Source: Clostridium sp. D53t1_180928_C8
GTDB lineage: Bacteria; Bacillota; Clostridia; Clostridiales; Clostridiaceae
Assembly: GCF_015667795.1 (NCBI RefSeq)
Contig: NZ_JADPEL010000017.1
Location: 1-64,000, forward strand
Length of the DNA: 64,000 bases
Reading direction: 5' to 3'
The position numbers were made by a program, and so were the translations under genes. Below the pieces are notes generated by a model. That model made no database searches. It worked only from the letters and a program-made list of their open reading frames with translations, and was not told the DNA's origin. Positions within the stretch are counted from its first letter, which is position 1, and every line of letters starts with the position of its first letter. Positions 48,552 to 57,419 of this stretch are shown here, piece by piece.

Positions 48552-49154
48552 TTATCTCACTATCTTTACTGATTCAACTGTACTTATATTAATTTTCACA
48601 AAAATTGCTGAAATTACTGCAATTGCTAATACACCTAAAAATTCTTTTCTAAATAATGCCATCAATATAAGTAATATAAATAGTCCCATTGTAGATAATA
48701 ATTTTTTAGGATTCATAAACATTATTGCTAATGCATCTATATATTTTATTGACTTTTCTTTAATTACTACATATAAAGAGTAATATCCCCAATATATAGC
48801 TATAACAATATATAAATAAGCAAATAGATAATTTAAAGCACTTGCCATTGGCATATCAACTCTTCTTAACATTATTATTGCTCCAACTATGGTTAATGTA
48901 TAAAATCCAGTTAAAAGAGAAGGCCTTTTATATTCTTTAAAGTATTTTTTCATTTGTGAATTAAAAATCTTTAAGATGCCTGAATATCCATCAATTTCAT
49001 CATTAATTAACATCACTGATATTTCTACATTAGAAAATATTATTGGTACTAATGTTAATGAAAATACTCCTAAAAATAAATAAAAAATAGATATTAAATT
49101 TGTTATTAATAAAACATATAAAATATGAACTAACTTAAATGTCTTTTCTCTCAT
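48552..49154 (-). CDS. YesL-like DUF624 membrane protein
   Basis: The 200-residue protein has about five hydrophobic segments and an N-terminal half typical of DUF624/YesL (VLLITNLISIFYLFLGVFSL). These proteins are found beside YesMN two-component systems and sugar ABC importers in Firmicutes; their role is unknown. It lies downstream of the permease genes and before the epimerase operon. Confidence 0.7.
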   Translation of the reverse strand: MREKTFKLVHILYVLLITNLISIFYLFLGVFSLTLVPIIFSNVEISVMLINDEIDGYSGILKIFNSQMKKYFKEYKRPSLLTGFYTLTIVGAIIMLRRVDMPMASALNYLFAYLYIVIAIYWGYYSLYVVIKEKSIKYIDALAIMFMNPKKLLSTMGLFILLILMALFRKEFLGVLAIAVISAIFVKINISTVESVKIVR

Positions 49155-49281
49155 TTTATCACCCTATTTGAAAAAATTATCTTATAAAAAAAGCTAAGAG
49201 TTTAGAACTAAAACTTTATAAATGTATTTTAGATACTCTATAAGAAGCCTCATCCCTTAACTCTTAACTCTTAATTTTCAA

Positions 49282-50172
49282 CTATTTTACCGCACCTGCA
49301 GTAAATCCATTATAAATATATTTTTGTAATGCTAAGAATACTATTAATGTTGGAATCATTATTAATATAACTCCTGCACATATAACATTCCATTGTCCAC
49401 CATATGGTCCCATAAACTTATAAAGAGAAGTTGCAAGTGTTCCCATATTTTCTCCTGGTGCATAAAGGAATGGTGTATAGAAATCATTATAAATACCAAC
49501 TCCACGAATTATTATAATTGTTGCTATAGCTGGTTTTAATAGAGGTATTATAAGCTTTCTAAATATATAGAAATATGATGCACCTTCAAGCATTGCTGCT
49601 TCATCATTTGAATATGGAATAGAATCCATAAATTGCATCATTATGAATATACTCATAACATCTGCTCCTAAGTAAAGAACTATTGGTGCCCATAAACTAT
49701 TATATAATCCAAGTCTACTCATTATTTGGAATGTAGCAACTTGAGTAGTTACCATAGGTAAGAACATTGGTACCATGTAAATTAATAAAACTGCTTTCTT
49801 TAACTTAAAATCAAATCTGTGCAGTACATATGCAACCATTGCTCCCATCAAAATCGTTCCTGATAATGATATTACCATTATAAACGCAGTATTAAGGAAG
49901 CCTCTCATCATTCCACCTTGAATGAAGGCAGTCTTGAAATTATCCAAATTTAAGAAACTTGCTGGTAATGATAATTTATTTGTTGAATAAAACTCATTAT
50001 ATTCCTTAAATGACGCTAAAAATATGGTTAGTATCGGAAGAATAAATACTATTGCTGCTAATATTAATGATGCATATTTAAGAGTCTTAAAAAATATACT
50101 TTTAGCTCTTAATACAAATAATTCTTTATCCATTTTTGGTTTTACTACATTTACTTCTGTACTACTTTGCAT
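49282..50172 (-). CDS. Sugar ABC transporter permease (MsmG/MalG type)
   Basis: The 296-residue CUT1 permease has six membrane segments and the EAA loop DEAAMLEGASYFYIFRKLII near 190. It ends AGAVK. It overlaps the other permease by 11 bases. The pair forms the channel for oligosaccharides captured by the lipoprotein at 51181-52479. No ATPase gene is nearby, so a shared MsmK-type ATPase elsewhere must serve it. Confidence 0.9.
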   Translation of the reverse strand: MQSSTEVNVVKPKMDKELFVLRAKSIFFKTLKYASLILAAIVFILPILTIFLASFKEYNEFYSTNKLSLPASFLNLDNFKTAFIQGGMMRGFLNTAFIMVISLSGTILMGAMVAYVLHRFDFKLKKAVLLIYMVPMFLPMVTTQVATFQIMSRLGLYNSLWAPIVLYLGADVMSIFIMMQFMDSIPYSNDEAAMLEGASYFYIFRKLIIPLLKPAIATIIIIRGVGIYNDFYTPFLYAPGENMGTLATSLYKFMGPYGGQWNVICAGVILIMIPTLIVFLALQKYIYNGFTAGAVK

Positions 50173-51046
50173 ACTCCTTGTCCTCCTTAAAGAATATATT
50201 TTGAATTAATGCTACTGATGCAACTATTAACATTACAATAACTGCCATAGCTGATGCTTTACCAACTTTGTTATACGTGAATGCTGTTTTCATTGTTTCA
50301 ATTACAAATGTTGAACTTCCGTTTGATCCACCAGTCATTATATATGGTATTTCAAATACTGAAATTGCTCCTGAAATATTTAATACTAAGTTTAATTGAA
50401 TTATTCTTTTAACTGATGGTATATAAATATATCTTATTTTATCCCAATCACCAGCTCCATCTAAGTCTGCGGCTTCTAAAACTTCATCTGAAATTGATTG
50501 AAGTGCTCCTAAGAAAATTATGAAGTTATATCCAAAGAATCTCCAAATTGATGTAAATGCTAAAGAGAAATTAACATATTGTGCATCTCCTAACCATTGT
50601 CTAATTAAACCATCTAATCCTAACATGCTAAGTACAGTATCAAATGTTCCACTTGGTTGGAAAAAGAATAAAAACATTAATGATATTGCAACCCCATTAA
50701 TTAAATAAGGAAAAAAGAATAATGATTTAAAGAAACCTTTACCTTTTATTTTAGAGTTAATTATTACTGCAAATACGAAAGCTAAAGCTAACTGTATTAA
50801 ACCACCAACAAAATAATACAAACTATTTTTTAATACTGAGAAAATTTCTGGATCACTAAATATATTTATGTAGTTTTCAAGTCCTACAAATGTCTTAGCC
50901 CCATATCCTTTCCAATTAGTAAAACTATAAGATATCATATTTATTGCTGGTAAATACGTAAATACAAACAATAATGTAAGTGGAATTAGTAAGAATAGTG
51001 CTATTATAAATTTCCTTTGTGTTTTATAACTTACATTTTTAAACAC
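50162..51046 (-). CDS. Sugar ABC transporter permease (MsmF/MalF type)
   Basis: The 294-residue CUT1 permease has six membrane segments and the EAA loop EVLEAADLDGAGDWDKIRYI near 195. It follows the binding-protein gene after an intergenic terminator, and overlaps the second permease. The mannooligosaccharide substrate is inferred from the neighbouring epimerase, GH130 and GH26 genes. Confidence 0.9.
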   Translation of the reverse strand: MFKNVSYKTQRKFIIALFLLIPLTLLFVFTYLPAINMISYSFTNWKGYGAKTFVGLENYINIFSDPEIFSVLKNSLYYFVGGLIQLALAFVFAVIINSKIKGKGFFKSLFFFPYLINGVAISLMFLFFFQPSGTFDTVLSMLGLDGLIRQWLGDAQYVNFSLAFTSIWRFFGYNFIIFLGALQSISDEVLEAADLDGAGDWDKIRYIYIPSVKRIIQLNLVLNISGAISVFEIPYIMTGGSNGSSTFVIETMKTAFTYNKVGKASAMAVIVMLIVASVALIQNIFFKEDKEYAK

Positions 51047-51140
51047 AGTTTTTCCCCCTTTACAACTTCTTTCCTTTAATATTAGTCTGCTCTATTTACA
51101 TTAATTTAGAGACTTTTATAATTAAAATATATTTTTATAA

Positions 51141-51164
51141 TAAGGGGAGTAAAAGCTCCCCTTA
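51141..51164 (-). terminator. Attenuating terminator between binding protein and permeases
   Basis: TAAGGGGAG pairs with CTCCCCTTA across a 6-nt loop, extended by A-T pairs and followed by TTATAAAAATAT on the minus strand. Placed inside the ABC operon, it probably lets only part of transcription reach the permeases, giving excess binding protein. Confidence 0.7.
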
Positions 51165-51180
51165 TTATTAATACCATTTA

Positions 51181-52479
51181 TTATTTAGATAATTTTTCCT
51201 TATTAGTGTTCCATTTATTGTTGTAATCCTCAATAACCTTTTCAAAGTCTGCTCTGCTCTTCTTAGCAGCTATTACAGCATTTTGAATATATTCACCAAC
51301 CCAGAATTTAGTTCCTGATTCGTTCGCTATTTCAGTAGTTAAATCACTAGCTGTTTGATCTGCTTCTGCTGGATCAGCAAACATTAATTCAACTCCTGAT
51401 TCTTGATATTCCTTAACAACAGGATTTCCTGAAGTAAGATTTTTATTAGACGGAATTAAACCACCTTCATCTAAATAATCTAGAGAATTCGCAAAATAAA
51501 TAGCAAAATCTTTAGCTTCTTCTTTATGCTTAGAATATTTGCTTACACCTAAATAGTTATCTGGACCTGCACCAGCAATTAATTCACCTGAATTAATTGC
51601 TGGGAATGGAGCTATAGCAATATCTTCAGAATTAGCTTCATTTGCACCTTGTATTTGGGAAACAGCCCACATACCTAGAGTCATCATACCAACTTTTCCA
51701 TTAGCCATATCAACTTTTGATTGTTCCCAATTAGTTGTAGCTAAGTCAGCTTCAACCCAGCCTTCACTAACAAACTTATAAAGAATTTCTAACATATCTC
51801 CTGTTGGCTTTCCTGCTGAGAATGGGCTTTCCATAGCTCCCATATCTCTATAATAATATGGATTTCCATAAATCACCGAAGCAACAGCATCATATTGGCT
51901 CAATGGCCACATATCTGCAGAATTAATAGCTACTGGAACTACCCCTTCTTGCTCTTTAATTTTTGCTAATGCAGTATATAATTCATCTAAAGTTGTTGGG
52001 AATTCTTCATAACCAGCTTCAGCAAATACTTTTTTGTTATATACAACACCATCTGCTCCTAATCCATTTGGAATACCATATACAGTATCAGTATTTAAAT
52101 CTGCTCTTTCAGTTACGCCAACATAATCACTATAATCATCTACTGATCCTAATGGTTCGAAGAACTCTCCTAATTCATCAGCTTTAAATGCTGGTAATAT
52201 ATTCAATACATCACCATAATCTTGAGTATTCATTCTTGTTTGAACAATACTTTCATAATCAGTGATTGCTTCCCACTCTATTTTTACTCCTTTTTCTTCG
52301 TAATATTTGTCTGCAACTGTTTTTAACACTGTATCCTTTATATCTGTTCTATGTGTTAAAACTTTTAATGTAACTTCACCTTTACTATCTCCACTATTAC
52401 TACCTGTTGATGAACAGCCAGCAAAAAGCGATGTTGTTATTGCACCAGCACAAATAACACTTAGTAATCTTTTTTTCAT
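51181..52479 (-). CDS. Oligosaccharide ABC transporter substrate-binding lipoprotein
   Basis: The 432-residue family-1 solute-binding protein has a lipobox (LFAGC near 20). The mature domain opens VTLKVLTHRTDIKDTVLKTV, with typical SBP_bac motifs (VYNKKVFAEAGYEEFPTTLD, GKVGMMTLGMWAVSQ). It is anchored outside the membrane and delivers oligosaccharides to the permeases. Its promoter carries the shared -35 element (52570-52585) and a cre-like site. Manno- or glucomanno-oligosaccharides are the likely ligands by context. Confidence 0.88.
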   Translation of the reverse strand: MKKRLLSVICAGAITTSLFAGCSSTGSNSGDSKGEVTLKVLTHRTDIKDTVLKTVADKYYEEKGVKIEWEAITDYESIVQTRMNTQDYGDVLNILPAFKADELGEFFEPLGSVDDYSDYVGVTERADLNTDTVYGIPNGLGADGVVYNKKVFAEAGYEEFPTTLDELYTALAKIKEQEGVVPVAINSADMWPLSQYDAVASVIYGNPYYYRDMGAMESPFSAGKPTGDMLEILYKFVSEGWVEADLATTNWEQSKVDMANGKVGMMTLGMWAVSQIQGANEANSEDIAIAPFPAINSGELIAGAGPDNYLGVSKYSKHKEEAKDFAIYFANSLDYLDEGGLIPSNKNLTSGNPVVKEYQESGVELMFADPAEADQTASDLTTEIANESGTKFWVGEYIQNAVIAAKKSRADFEKVIEDYNNKWNTNKEKLSK

Positions 52480-52518
52480 TTTAATTCTCCCCCTCTAAAT
52501 ATACATTTTCACATTTAT

Positions 52519-52533
52519 CAGCAAACGTTTTCC
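52519..52533. promoter_or_regulatory. Possible cre (CcpA) site in the binding-protein leader
   Basis: AGGAAAACGTTTGCT on the minus strand resembles the catabolite-response element TGNAANCGNWNNCA with one or two mismatches. It lies downstream of the promoter, a position where CcpA acts as a roadblock. Confidence 0.35.
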
Positions 52534-52546
52534 TGTTTACAAATTA

Positions 52547-52585
52547 ATTTTACAAACTTTTAATTAAGTATTCTATGCTTTTGAA
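52547..52585 (-). promoter_or_regulatory. Promoter of the ABC operon with shared -35 element
   Basis: -35 TAGAAT (52570-52575) and -10 TAAAAT (52547-52552) are 17 bases apart. The sequence CAAAAGCATAGAAT over the -35 matches the elements upstream of the GH1 and ROK genes. Confidence 0.5.
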
Positions 52586-52662
52586 TATACAGCATAATTT
52601 TGATTTATAAATCGTATAATTTATTTATAATTACAAATTTGCAACTTATTTTTATAAAAAAT

Positions 52663-52686
52663 AGAGAGAACCTAACGGTTCTCTCT
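52663..52686 (-). terminator. Terminator of the GH1 gene
   Basis: AGAGAGAACC / GGTTCTCTCT with a 4-nt loop and a TATTTTTTATAA tail on the minus strand, 17 bases beyond the GH1 stop. Confidence 0.88.
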
Positions 52687-52702
52687 ACCTATATTAACAT
52701 TA

Positions 52703-54100
52703 TTAAAATCCATTATTTGCTGATACTTCTTTAATCCAATTTCCTGATTTCTTTATTGTTTTCTTTTGAGTAGCTAAATCCACTGCAATATATCCATATC
52801 TATTTTTATATGCATTGCACCAAGACCAACAATCTATTGGAGTCCATGAATGATAACCAAAACAATTTGCTCCTTCTTCAATACCTTTGTGTAAGTATTG
52901 TAAATGCTCTTCAAAGAATTCAATTCTATAATCATCTTGTATTGAGCCATCTTTGCCTATATATTTCTCTTCACCTTCAACACCCATTCCATTTTCAGAA
53001 ATATACCAAGGAATATTATTATAATTATCTCTAATATTTATTGCAATATCATACATTGCCTGTGGATATATCTCCCAGCCTCTATATGGATTCATTCTTT
53101 TTCCTGGCATATCATAATAATCAAAATATTTTTCTGGCATCCAACCCTTACTATTATCAACTTTTGATTCTTTTGCCTTTACTCTTCTTGGTTGATAATA
53201 ATTAACACCTAAGAAATCTATAGTATTATGCCTTATAATTTCTAATTCTTCTGCTGTACTTTCCCATAAAATATTATCTTCCTTTAAAAGTTCAACTAAT
53301 AGCTCAGGGAATTCTCCCTTTACTGCTGGATCTAAGAAAGAATAATTGAATATTGTATCAGCAACTTTAGATGCATATAAATCTTCTTCACTATTACTTC
53401 TTGGATAAGCCGGAGTTAAGTTAAGTACTATACCTATTTCCCCACCATCTTTTCTACATCCTAACTCATCAAATTTATTAATAGCCTTAGCTGATGCTAA
53501 ATTTATATTATACATAGCTTGTATAGCTTTTCTTCCATCTACTAATTTAGGGTAATGGAATTCATATAAATATTGACCTTCTACCACTACCATTGGCTCA
53601 TTAAACGTTGTCCAATGCTTTACTCTGTCCCCAAATAATTTAAATGCTGTTTCTGCAAATTTTACAAACAAATCAACAACATGTTTTGATGTCCATCCAC
53701 CATATTTATTATATAATTCAACTGGTAAATCAAAATGATGTAAATTCATTACTGGAATCATTCCATTTTTTATAGTTTCATCTATAACATCATTATAAAA
53801 TCTTATTCCATCTTCGTATGGCTCTCCAGTTTCCAAATCCTTAATAAGTCTTGTCCATTGTATTGAGGTTCTAAAGCTATTTAATCCAATTTCTTTTAAC
53901 ATAGCTAAATCTTCTTTATAACTATTATAAAAATTAGAGGTTACTTCTGGTCCCACTTTATCAAAAAAGACTTCTGGCTCTATTTCATACCAATAATCAA
54001 ATACACTTTTATGTGGTTTGTTAAATGCTCCTTCACTTTGTGGTCCTGATGTTGCTGAACCCCACCAAAAATTTTCTGGGAATCTATATTTTTTTTCCAT
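52703..54100 (-). CDS. GH1 beta-glycosidase, probably 6-phospho-beta-glucosidase type
   Basis: The 465-residue (beta/alpha)8 enzyme opens RFPENFWWGSATSGPQSEG. The acid/base Glu is in WTTFNEPM near 168 and the nucleophile in YISENGMG near 368. In the aglycone/phosphate loop it has WSWCNAYKNRYG. The Ser replacing the usual Glu of non-phosphorylated beta-glucosidases, and the Tyr, fit the 6-phospho group (S..K.Y), but the Lys position is Asn with Lys one residue earlier. Together with the neighbouring ROK kinase this suggests phosphorylated beta-glucosides from glucomannan. The promoter has the shared -35 element. Confidence 0.82.
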   Translation of the reverse strand: MEKKYRFPENFWWGSATSGPQSEGAFNKPHKSVFDYWYEIEPEVFFDKVGPEVTSNFYNSYKEDLAMLKEIGLNSFRTSIQWTRLIKDLETGEPYEDGIRFYNDVIDETIKNGMIPVMNLHHFDLPVELYNKYGGWTSKHVVDLFVKFAETAFKLFGDRVKHWTTFNEPMVVVEGQYLYEFHYPKLVDGRKAIQAMYNINLASAKAINKFDELGCRKDGGEIGIVLNLTPAYPRSNSEEDLYASKVADTIFNYSFLDPAVKGEFPELLVELLKEDNILWESTAEELEIIRHNTIDFLGVNYYQPRRVKAKESKVDNSKGWMPEKYFDYYDMPGKRMNPYRGWEIYPQAMYDIAINIRDNYNNIPWYISENGMGVEGEEKYIGKDGSIQDDYRIEFFEEHLQYLHKGIEEGANCFGYHSWTPIDCWSWCNAYKNRYGYIAVDLATQKKTIKKSGNWIKEVSANNGF

Positions 54101-54138
54101 AATTACCTCCTAAAATTTCAAATTCCTTTTATAATTAA

Positions 54139-54177
54139 ATTATATATATTTAATTTATACATGTCTATACTTTTAAA
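54139..54177 (-). promoter_or_regulatory. Promoter of the GH1 gene with shared -35 element
   Basis: -35 TAGACA (54162-54167) and -10 TATAAT (54139-54144) are 17 bases apart on the minus strand. The upstream flank TTAAAAGTATAGACAT is nearly identical to that of the ROK promoter. Confidence 0.6.
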
Positions 54178-54247
54178 TATAATATAATTACTTTTGTATA
54201 TTTTTCCGAATTTATTCATATAAACTATAAAATTTACCACAAAAAAA

Positions 54248-54283
54248 ATGAGTCATTAAATCTGAATAAATTTAATGACTCAT
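54248..54283 (-). terminator. Terminator of the GntR gene
   Basis: A 13-bp perfect stem ATGAGTCATTAAA / TTTAATGACTCAT with a 10-nt loop and an eight-T tail on the minus strand, directly after the stop at 54286. Confidence 0.9.
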
Positions 54284-54285
54284 CT

Positions 54286-54996
54286 TTATATAACTGTTAT
54301 TGTTTTAAATTCATATTTATCATATCTATGTCTTGCAAAAGAATATTCAAAAGCTTTTCCATTTTCTAAATAAGCAACTCTCTCAACTTCAATAACTGGC
54401 TCATACTCATTTAATTTTAATGATTCTCTATCAAGTTCTGTACTTTTATCAGCTCTTATAGTTGAATGTGCACTTTGAATTTTTAAGCCTAATTTATCTT
54501 TAATATAATTATATATTGATCCTTCTACTTCAGATATTTTTATCCCCGGAATTACATTTATAGGCATATATGTCTTTTCAATAACTAAAGGCTCATTATC
54601 AACATACCTAACTCTATGTATAAAGTATACAAAATCACCTTTTTCTATTTTTAAATTGTTTGCTATCTCAGTTTCTGATGGAATAACCTTAAAGTCTAAA
54701 ATCTTACTTGTAACTTTATGTGCTAAATTATTATTTGTTAATCCTGAAAATTGTTTTTTATCTATTATTCCATGTATTTCTTTTTCAGTAATATCCTTAA
54801 TAAAGGTTCCTGATCCCCTTCTTTTTACTATCAGCCCTTCAGCCACTAATAAATCTAAAGACTTTTTTACAGTCATCTTACTAACATTATACTTATCACA
54901 TAATTCTTTTTCAAAAGGTAATCTTTCATTAGGTTTATATACTCCATTAAGTATATCTTCTCTTATATCACTAGCAATAATTTCATATTTATTCAC
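54286..54996 (-). CDS. GntR/HutC-family transcriptional regulator with UTRA domain
   Basis: An N-terminal winged helix (NERLPFEKELCDKYNVSKMT, then SGTFI near 65) is followed by a UTRA effector domain (about 90-232; KGDFVYFIHRVRYVDNEPLV). At 236 residues it is normal for the subfamily. The start is GTG at 54996 with GGAGG seven bases upstream. Its promoter carries a tandem 10-bp repeat (55043-55062) likely used for autoregulation. The ligand is probably a phosphorylated sugar; targets in the mannan locus are inferred. Confidence 0.88.
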   Translation of the reverse strand: MNKYEIIASDIREDILNGVYKPNERLPFEKELCDKYNVSKMTVKKSLDLLVAEGLIVKRRGSGTFIKDITEKEIHGIIDKKQFSGLTNNNLAHKVTSKILDFKVIPSETEIANNLKIEKGDFVYFIHRVRYVDNEPLVIEKTYMPINVIPGIKISEVEGSIYNYIKDKLGLKIQSAHSTIRADKSTELDRESLKLNEYEPVIEVERVAYLENGKAFEYSFARHRYDKYEFKTITVI

Positions 54997-55042
54997 TTAA
55001 TCACCTCCACTTTATCCTTCATTTCTATTAATTATAACATAA

Positions 55043-55062
55043 AGCCGACTTTAGCCGACTTT
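55043..55062. repeat. Tandem 10-bp repeat in the gntR promoter
   Basis: AGCCGACTTT occurs twice head to tail, exactly one helical turn apart, just upstream of a minus-strand TATAAT. It is the only GC-rich patch in this spacer. It is a likely operator of the GntR regulator itself. Confidence 0.55.
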
Positions 55063-55068
55063 ATCTAA

Positions 55069-55992
55069 TTAATTCTGTCCTACATATATTTCAATTTCTT
55101 GTTTTTGCAAGAAATTATATAAAGCACCTAATTTATTTGCATCATTTCCATAAACACATTTTCTGATTTGTGGAATTACTTTAGCATATTCATTTTCTGA
55201 TAGTATCTCTATAACTCTTTTTTTTATGTCTTCTATAATTCCTTCTCTTTCAGAGATAGCCCCACCAATAACTATTGCCTCTGGGTCATAAGTATATTGA
55301 ATACTGATAATTCCAATTGCCATATAAGTGAAGAATTTATTAACCTCCTCTATAGCAATCTCATCTCCATTATCATATAATTCAAATGCTTTTTTACCAT
55401 TGAAATTATTAATATCTATATTCTTTCTATTTGAAATAGCTTTTACTAATGCAAATGTTGATCCTACCTCACTCCAATTTAATAATTTATTATTTTTAAT
55501 ATCACAATCAACTATACAAAATCCAAATTCTCCACCATGCATATTAGCACCAGTATGAATTTTCTTATCTTTTACAATAGCTCCTCCAATTCCAGTTCCA
55601 CAAACTATAAAAGCTGAATCTTCATTATCTCTTGTTGCTCCTAACCAGCACTCTCCTAACGCTGCACAATTTGCATCATTTTCTATCTCTACTGGCAATC
55701 CAATCTTTTCACTAAGTATTTCTTTAAAATTTACTCCATAAATATATGGAATAGCACTCTTACTCTTTATTTCTCCACTTTGTGAATCTACAGCTCCTGG
55801 CGCACTTATAGCAATTCCTTGTAATAGAAACTCATCTTTATATATATTAAATAAATCTGTTAATTCACAAAAAAATTCTTCAACTGTTGCTGCTATTTCA
55901 ATTTTATTACTTTTTAATATAGATCCTTTATCTGTTATAATTGACCATTTAACTGCTGATCCACCTATATCATATACCATATAATTTGCCAT
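55069..55992 (-). CDS. ROK-family sugar kinase (beta-glucoside kinase-like)
   Basis: The N-terminal phosphate loop is MVYDIGGSAVKWSI, and the ROK signature is CGTGIGGAIVKDKKIHTG with HGGEFGF. The usual zinc-binding CxCGxxGC motif is absent (FCIVDCDIKNNKLL in its place), as in some beta-glucoside kinases. The start at 55992 has GGGGAG upstream, giving 307 residues. It phosphorylates a sugar hydroxyl with ATP. Beside a GH1 of 6-phospho type, a beta-glucoside substrate is attractive, but mannose, glucose or fructose cannot be excluded. Confidence 0.82.
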   Translation of the reverse strand: MANYMVYDIGGSAVKWSIITDKGSILKSNKIEIAATVEEFFCELTDLFNIYKDEFLLQGIAISAPGAVDSQSGEIKSKSAIPYIYGVNFKEILSEKIGLPVEIENDANCAALGECWLGATRDNEDSAFIVCGTGIGGAIVKDKKIHTGANMHGGEFGFCIVDCDIKNNKLLNWSEVGSTFALVKAISNRKNIDINNFNGKKAFELYDNGDEIAIEEVNKFFTYMAIGIISIQYTYDPEAIVIGGAISEREGIIEDIKKRVIEILSENEYAKVIPQIRKCVYGNDANKLGALYNFLQKQEIEIYVGQN

Positions 55993-56051
55993 ATATATTT
56001 CTCCCCTTAAAATAAAATAATGTAACTTTTTCAAAACACCCTATAAATAAT

Positions 56052-56090
56052 AGTATATATTTATCATTATAACTTGTCTATACTTTTAAT
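56052..56090 (-). promoter_or_regulatory. Promoter of the ROK gene with shared -35 element
   Basis: -35 TAGACA (56075-56080) and -10 TATACT (56052-56057) are 17 bases apart. The flank TTAAAAGTATAGACAA matches the GH1 promoter over 15 bases. Confidence 0.6.
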
Positions 56091-56106
56091 AAACATATTA
56101 TATCTA

Positions 56107-57399
56107 CTATTCTTCTATTGACTTTTTCCACTTATCCTCTATTTCATTAACTAAGCTTTCTATATTATCTTCAACTATATATTTTTGAACAAAACTGGCA
56201 TCAAGTCCATTTTTACTTTTTATATTTAAAAAATCCTCTTGTAATTTTGCATCATATACAGATTGATTTCTTATAAAATCAGAATAAAATTCTACTGGAA
56301 TACCAAAATTCTTCATAGCTTCAACTCTAATTTTACTATCATCATCTTCTTTTAATGATGATATATTATTTACAGCTTTAGAATATCTACTTTCTTCAAA
56401 AATATATTTTAAAAATGCCTTTGCAACCTCTGGATAATCACTTTTTTTTGAAACAGCAAATTTATAATCACCATATATTTTAACAATTTCAGTTTCTGGT
56501 ATTGGAAACATTCCTATATTACTCTCATCCATTCCCATATCCTCTAATTGATTTATAAAGTCTGAATTCCAAATGGTCATTGCAATTTTCCCATCATTCA
56601 TATCATTCTTAAATTGTTGCCATTCATAACTTAACAAATCTGATTCACAATATTCTCTTTTTACTATCTCTCTAATTAAATTCAATGACTTATACATACC
56701 TGATTTACTATTTAATATTGTTTCATTTCCTAATACAGTCTCCTTAGAAAGACTATTATCAAATAAATGCGGAATAATATCTACCCACAAATTCATTGTC
56801 CATGACTGTCTATAATTTATAGCCATAGGTATTACCCCTAAAGCTTTAACTTTTTCACATACATCAAATAATTCATCTATACTGGTAGGTAAATTCTCTA
56901 TATTAGCTTTTTTAAAAATCTCTTTATTATAAATTACCCCTTGCCATGTTATAGAACTGTTTAAGCAATAAAGTCTACTGTCAGAACCTACTCCCATATC
57001 ATAGTTATTCATATTATTATCATTAAATCCTAAATCATCAATTGTAAGAAAATACTTATTATATTCATTTTTAGTTATTGTTGACGGAACTAATGTTACA
57101 TCAGGTAACTCTCCTACAGATGCTTTTCTTTGCAATATACTTTCTGCATCTCCAATTAATTTAAGTTCTATACTTACCTTTTGATGCAAGTTCTCAAATT
57201 CTTTTATTAATTCTTCAAGCTCATCTTTCTTGTCAGTTCTATTACTTACAAAGGTAATATCTCCTTTAAGCTCATCTTTGTTATTTATATCAAAACTTAC
57301 TCTATTTGCTTCACTCCAATATACAGCTCCTACTACAGAGATTAATATTAAAAATAATAGTAGTAAAACTAACGTATTTTTTTTATTAATACGACTCAT
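56107..57399 (-). CDS. Membrane-tethered solute-binding protein linked to the YesMN sensor
   Basis: The 430-residue extracellular family-1 binding protein (NKEIFKKANIENLPTSIDEL, DMNDGKIAMTIWNSDFI) has an N-terminal hydrophobic anchor (NTLVLLLLFLILISVVGAVY) and no lipobox Cys. It starts 20 bases after the response regulator ends, so they are co-transcribed, and no permease accompanies it. That context suggests a sensory co-receptor presenting oligosaccharide to the divergent histidine kinase rather than a transport component. The role is inferred from context. Confidence 0.75.
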   Translation of the reverse strand: MSRINKKNTLVLLLLFLILISVVGAVYWSEANRVSFDINNKDELKGDITFVSNRTDKKDELEELIKEFENLHQKVSIELKLIGDAESILQRKASVGELPDVTLVPSTITKNEYNKYFLTIDDLGFNDNNMNNYDMGVGSDSRLYCLNSSITWQGVIYNKEIFKKANIENLPTSIDELFDVCEKVKALGVIPMAINYRQSWTMNLWVDIIPHLFDNSLSKETVLGNETILNSKSGMYKSLNLIREIVKREYCESDLLSYEWQQFKNDMNDGKIAMTIWNSDFINQLEDMGMDESNIGMFPIPETEIVKIYGDYKFAVSKKSDYPEVAKAFLKYIFEESRYSKAVNNISSLKEDDDSKIRVEAMKNFGIPVEFYSDFIRNQSVYDAKLQEDFLNIKSKNGLDASFVQKYIVEDNIESLVNEIEDKWKKSIEE

Positions 57400-57419
57400 A
57401 AAAATTCCCCTTATTTCTT

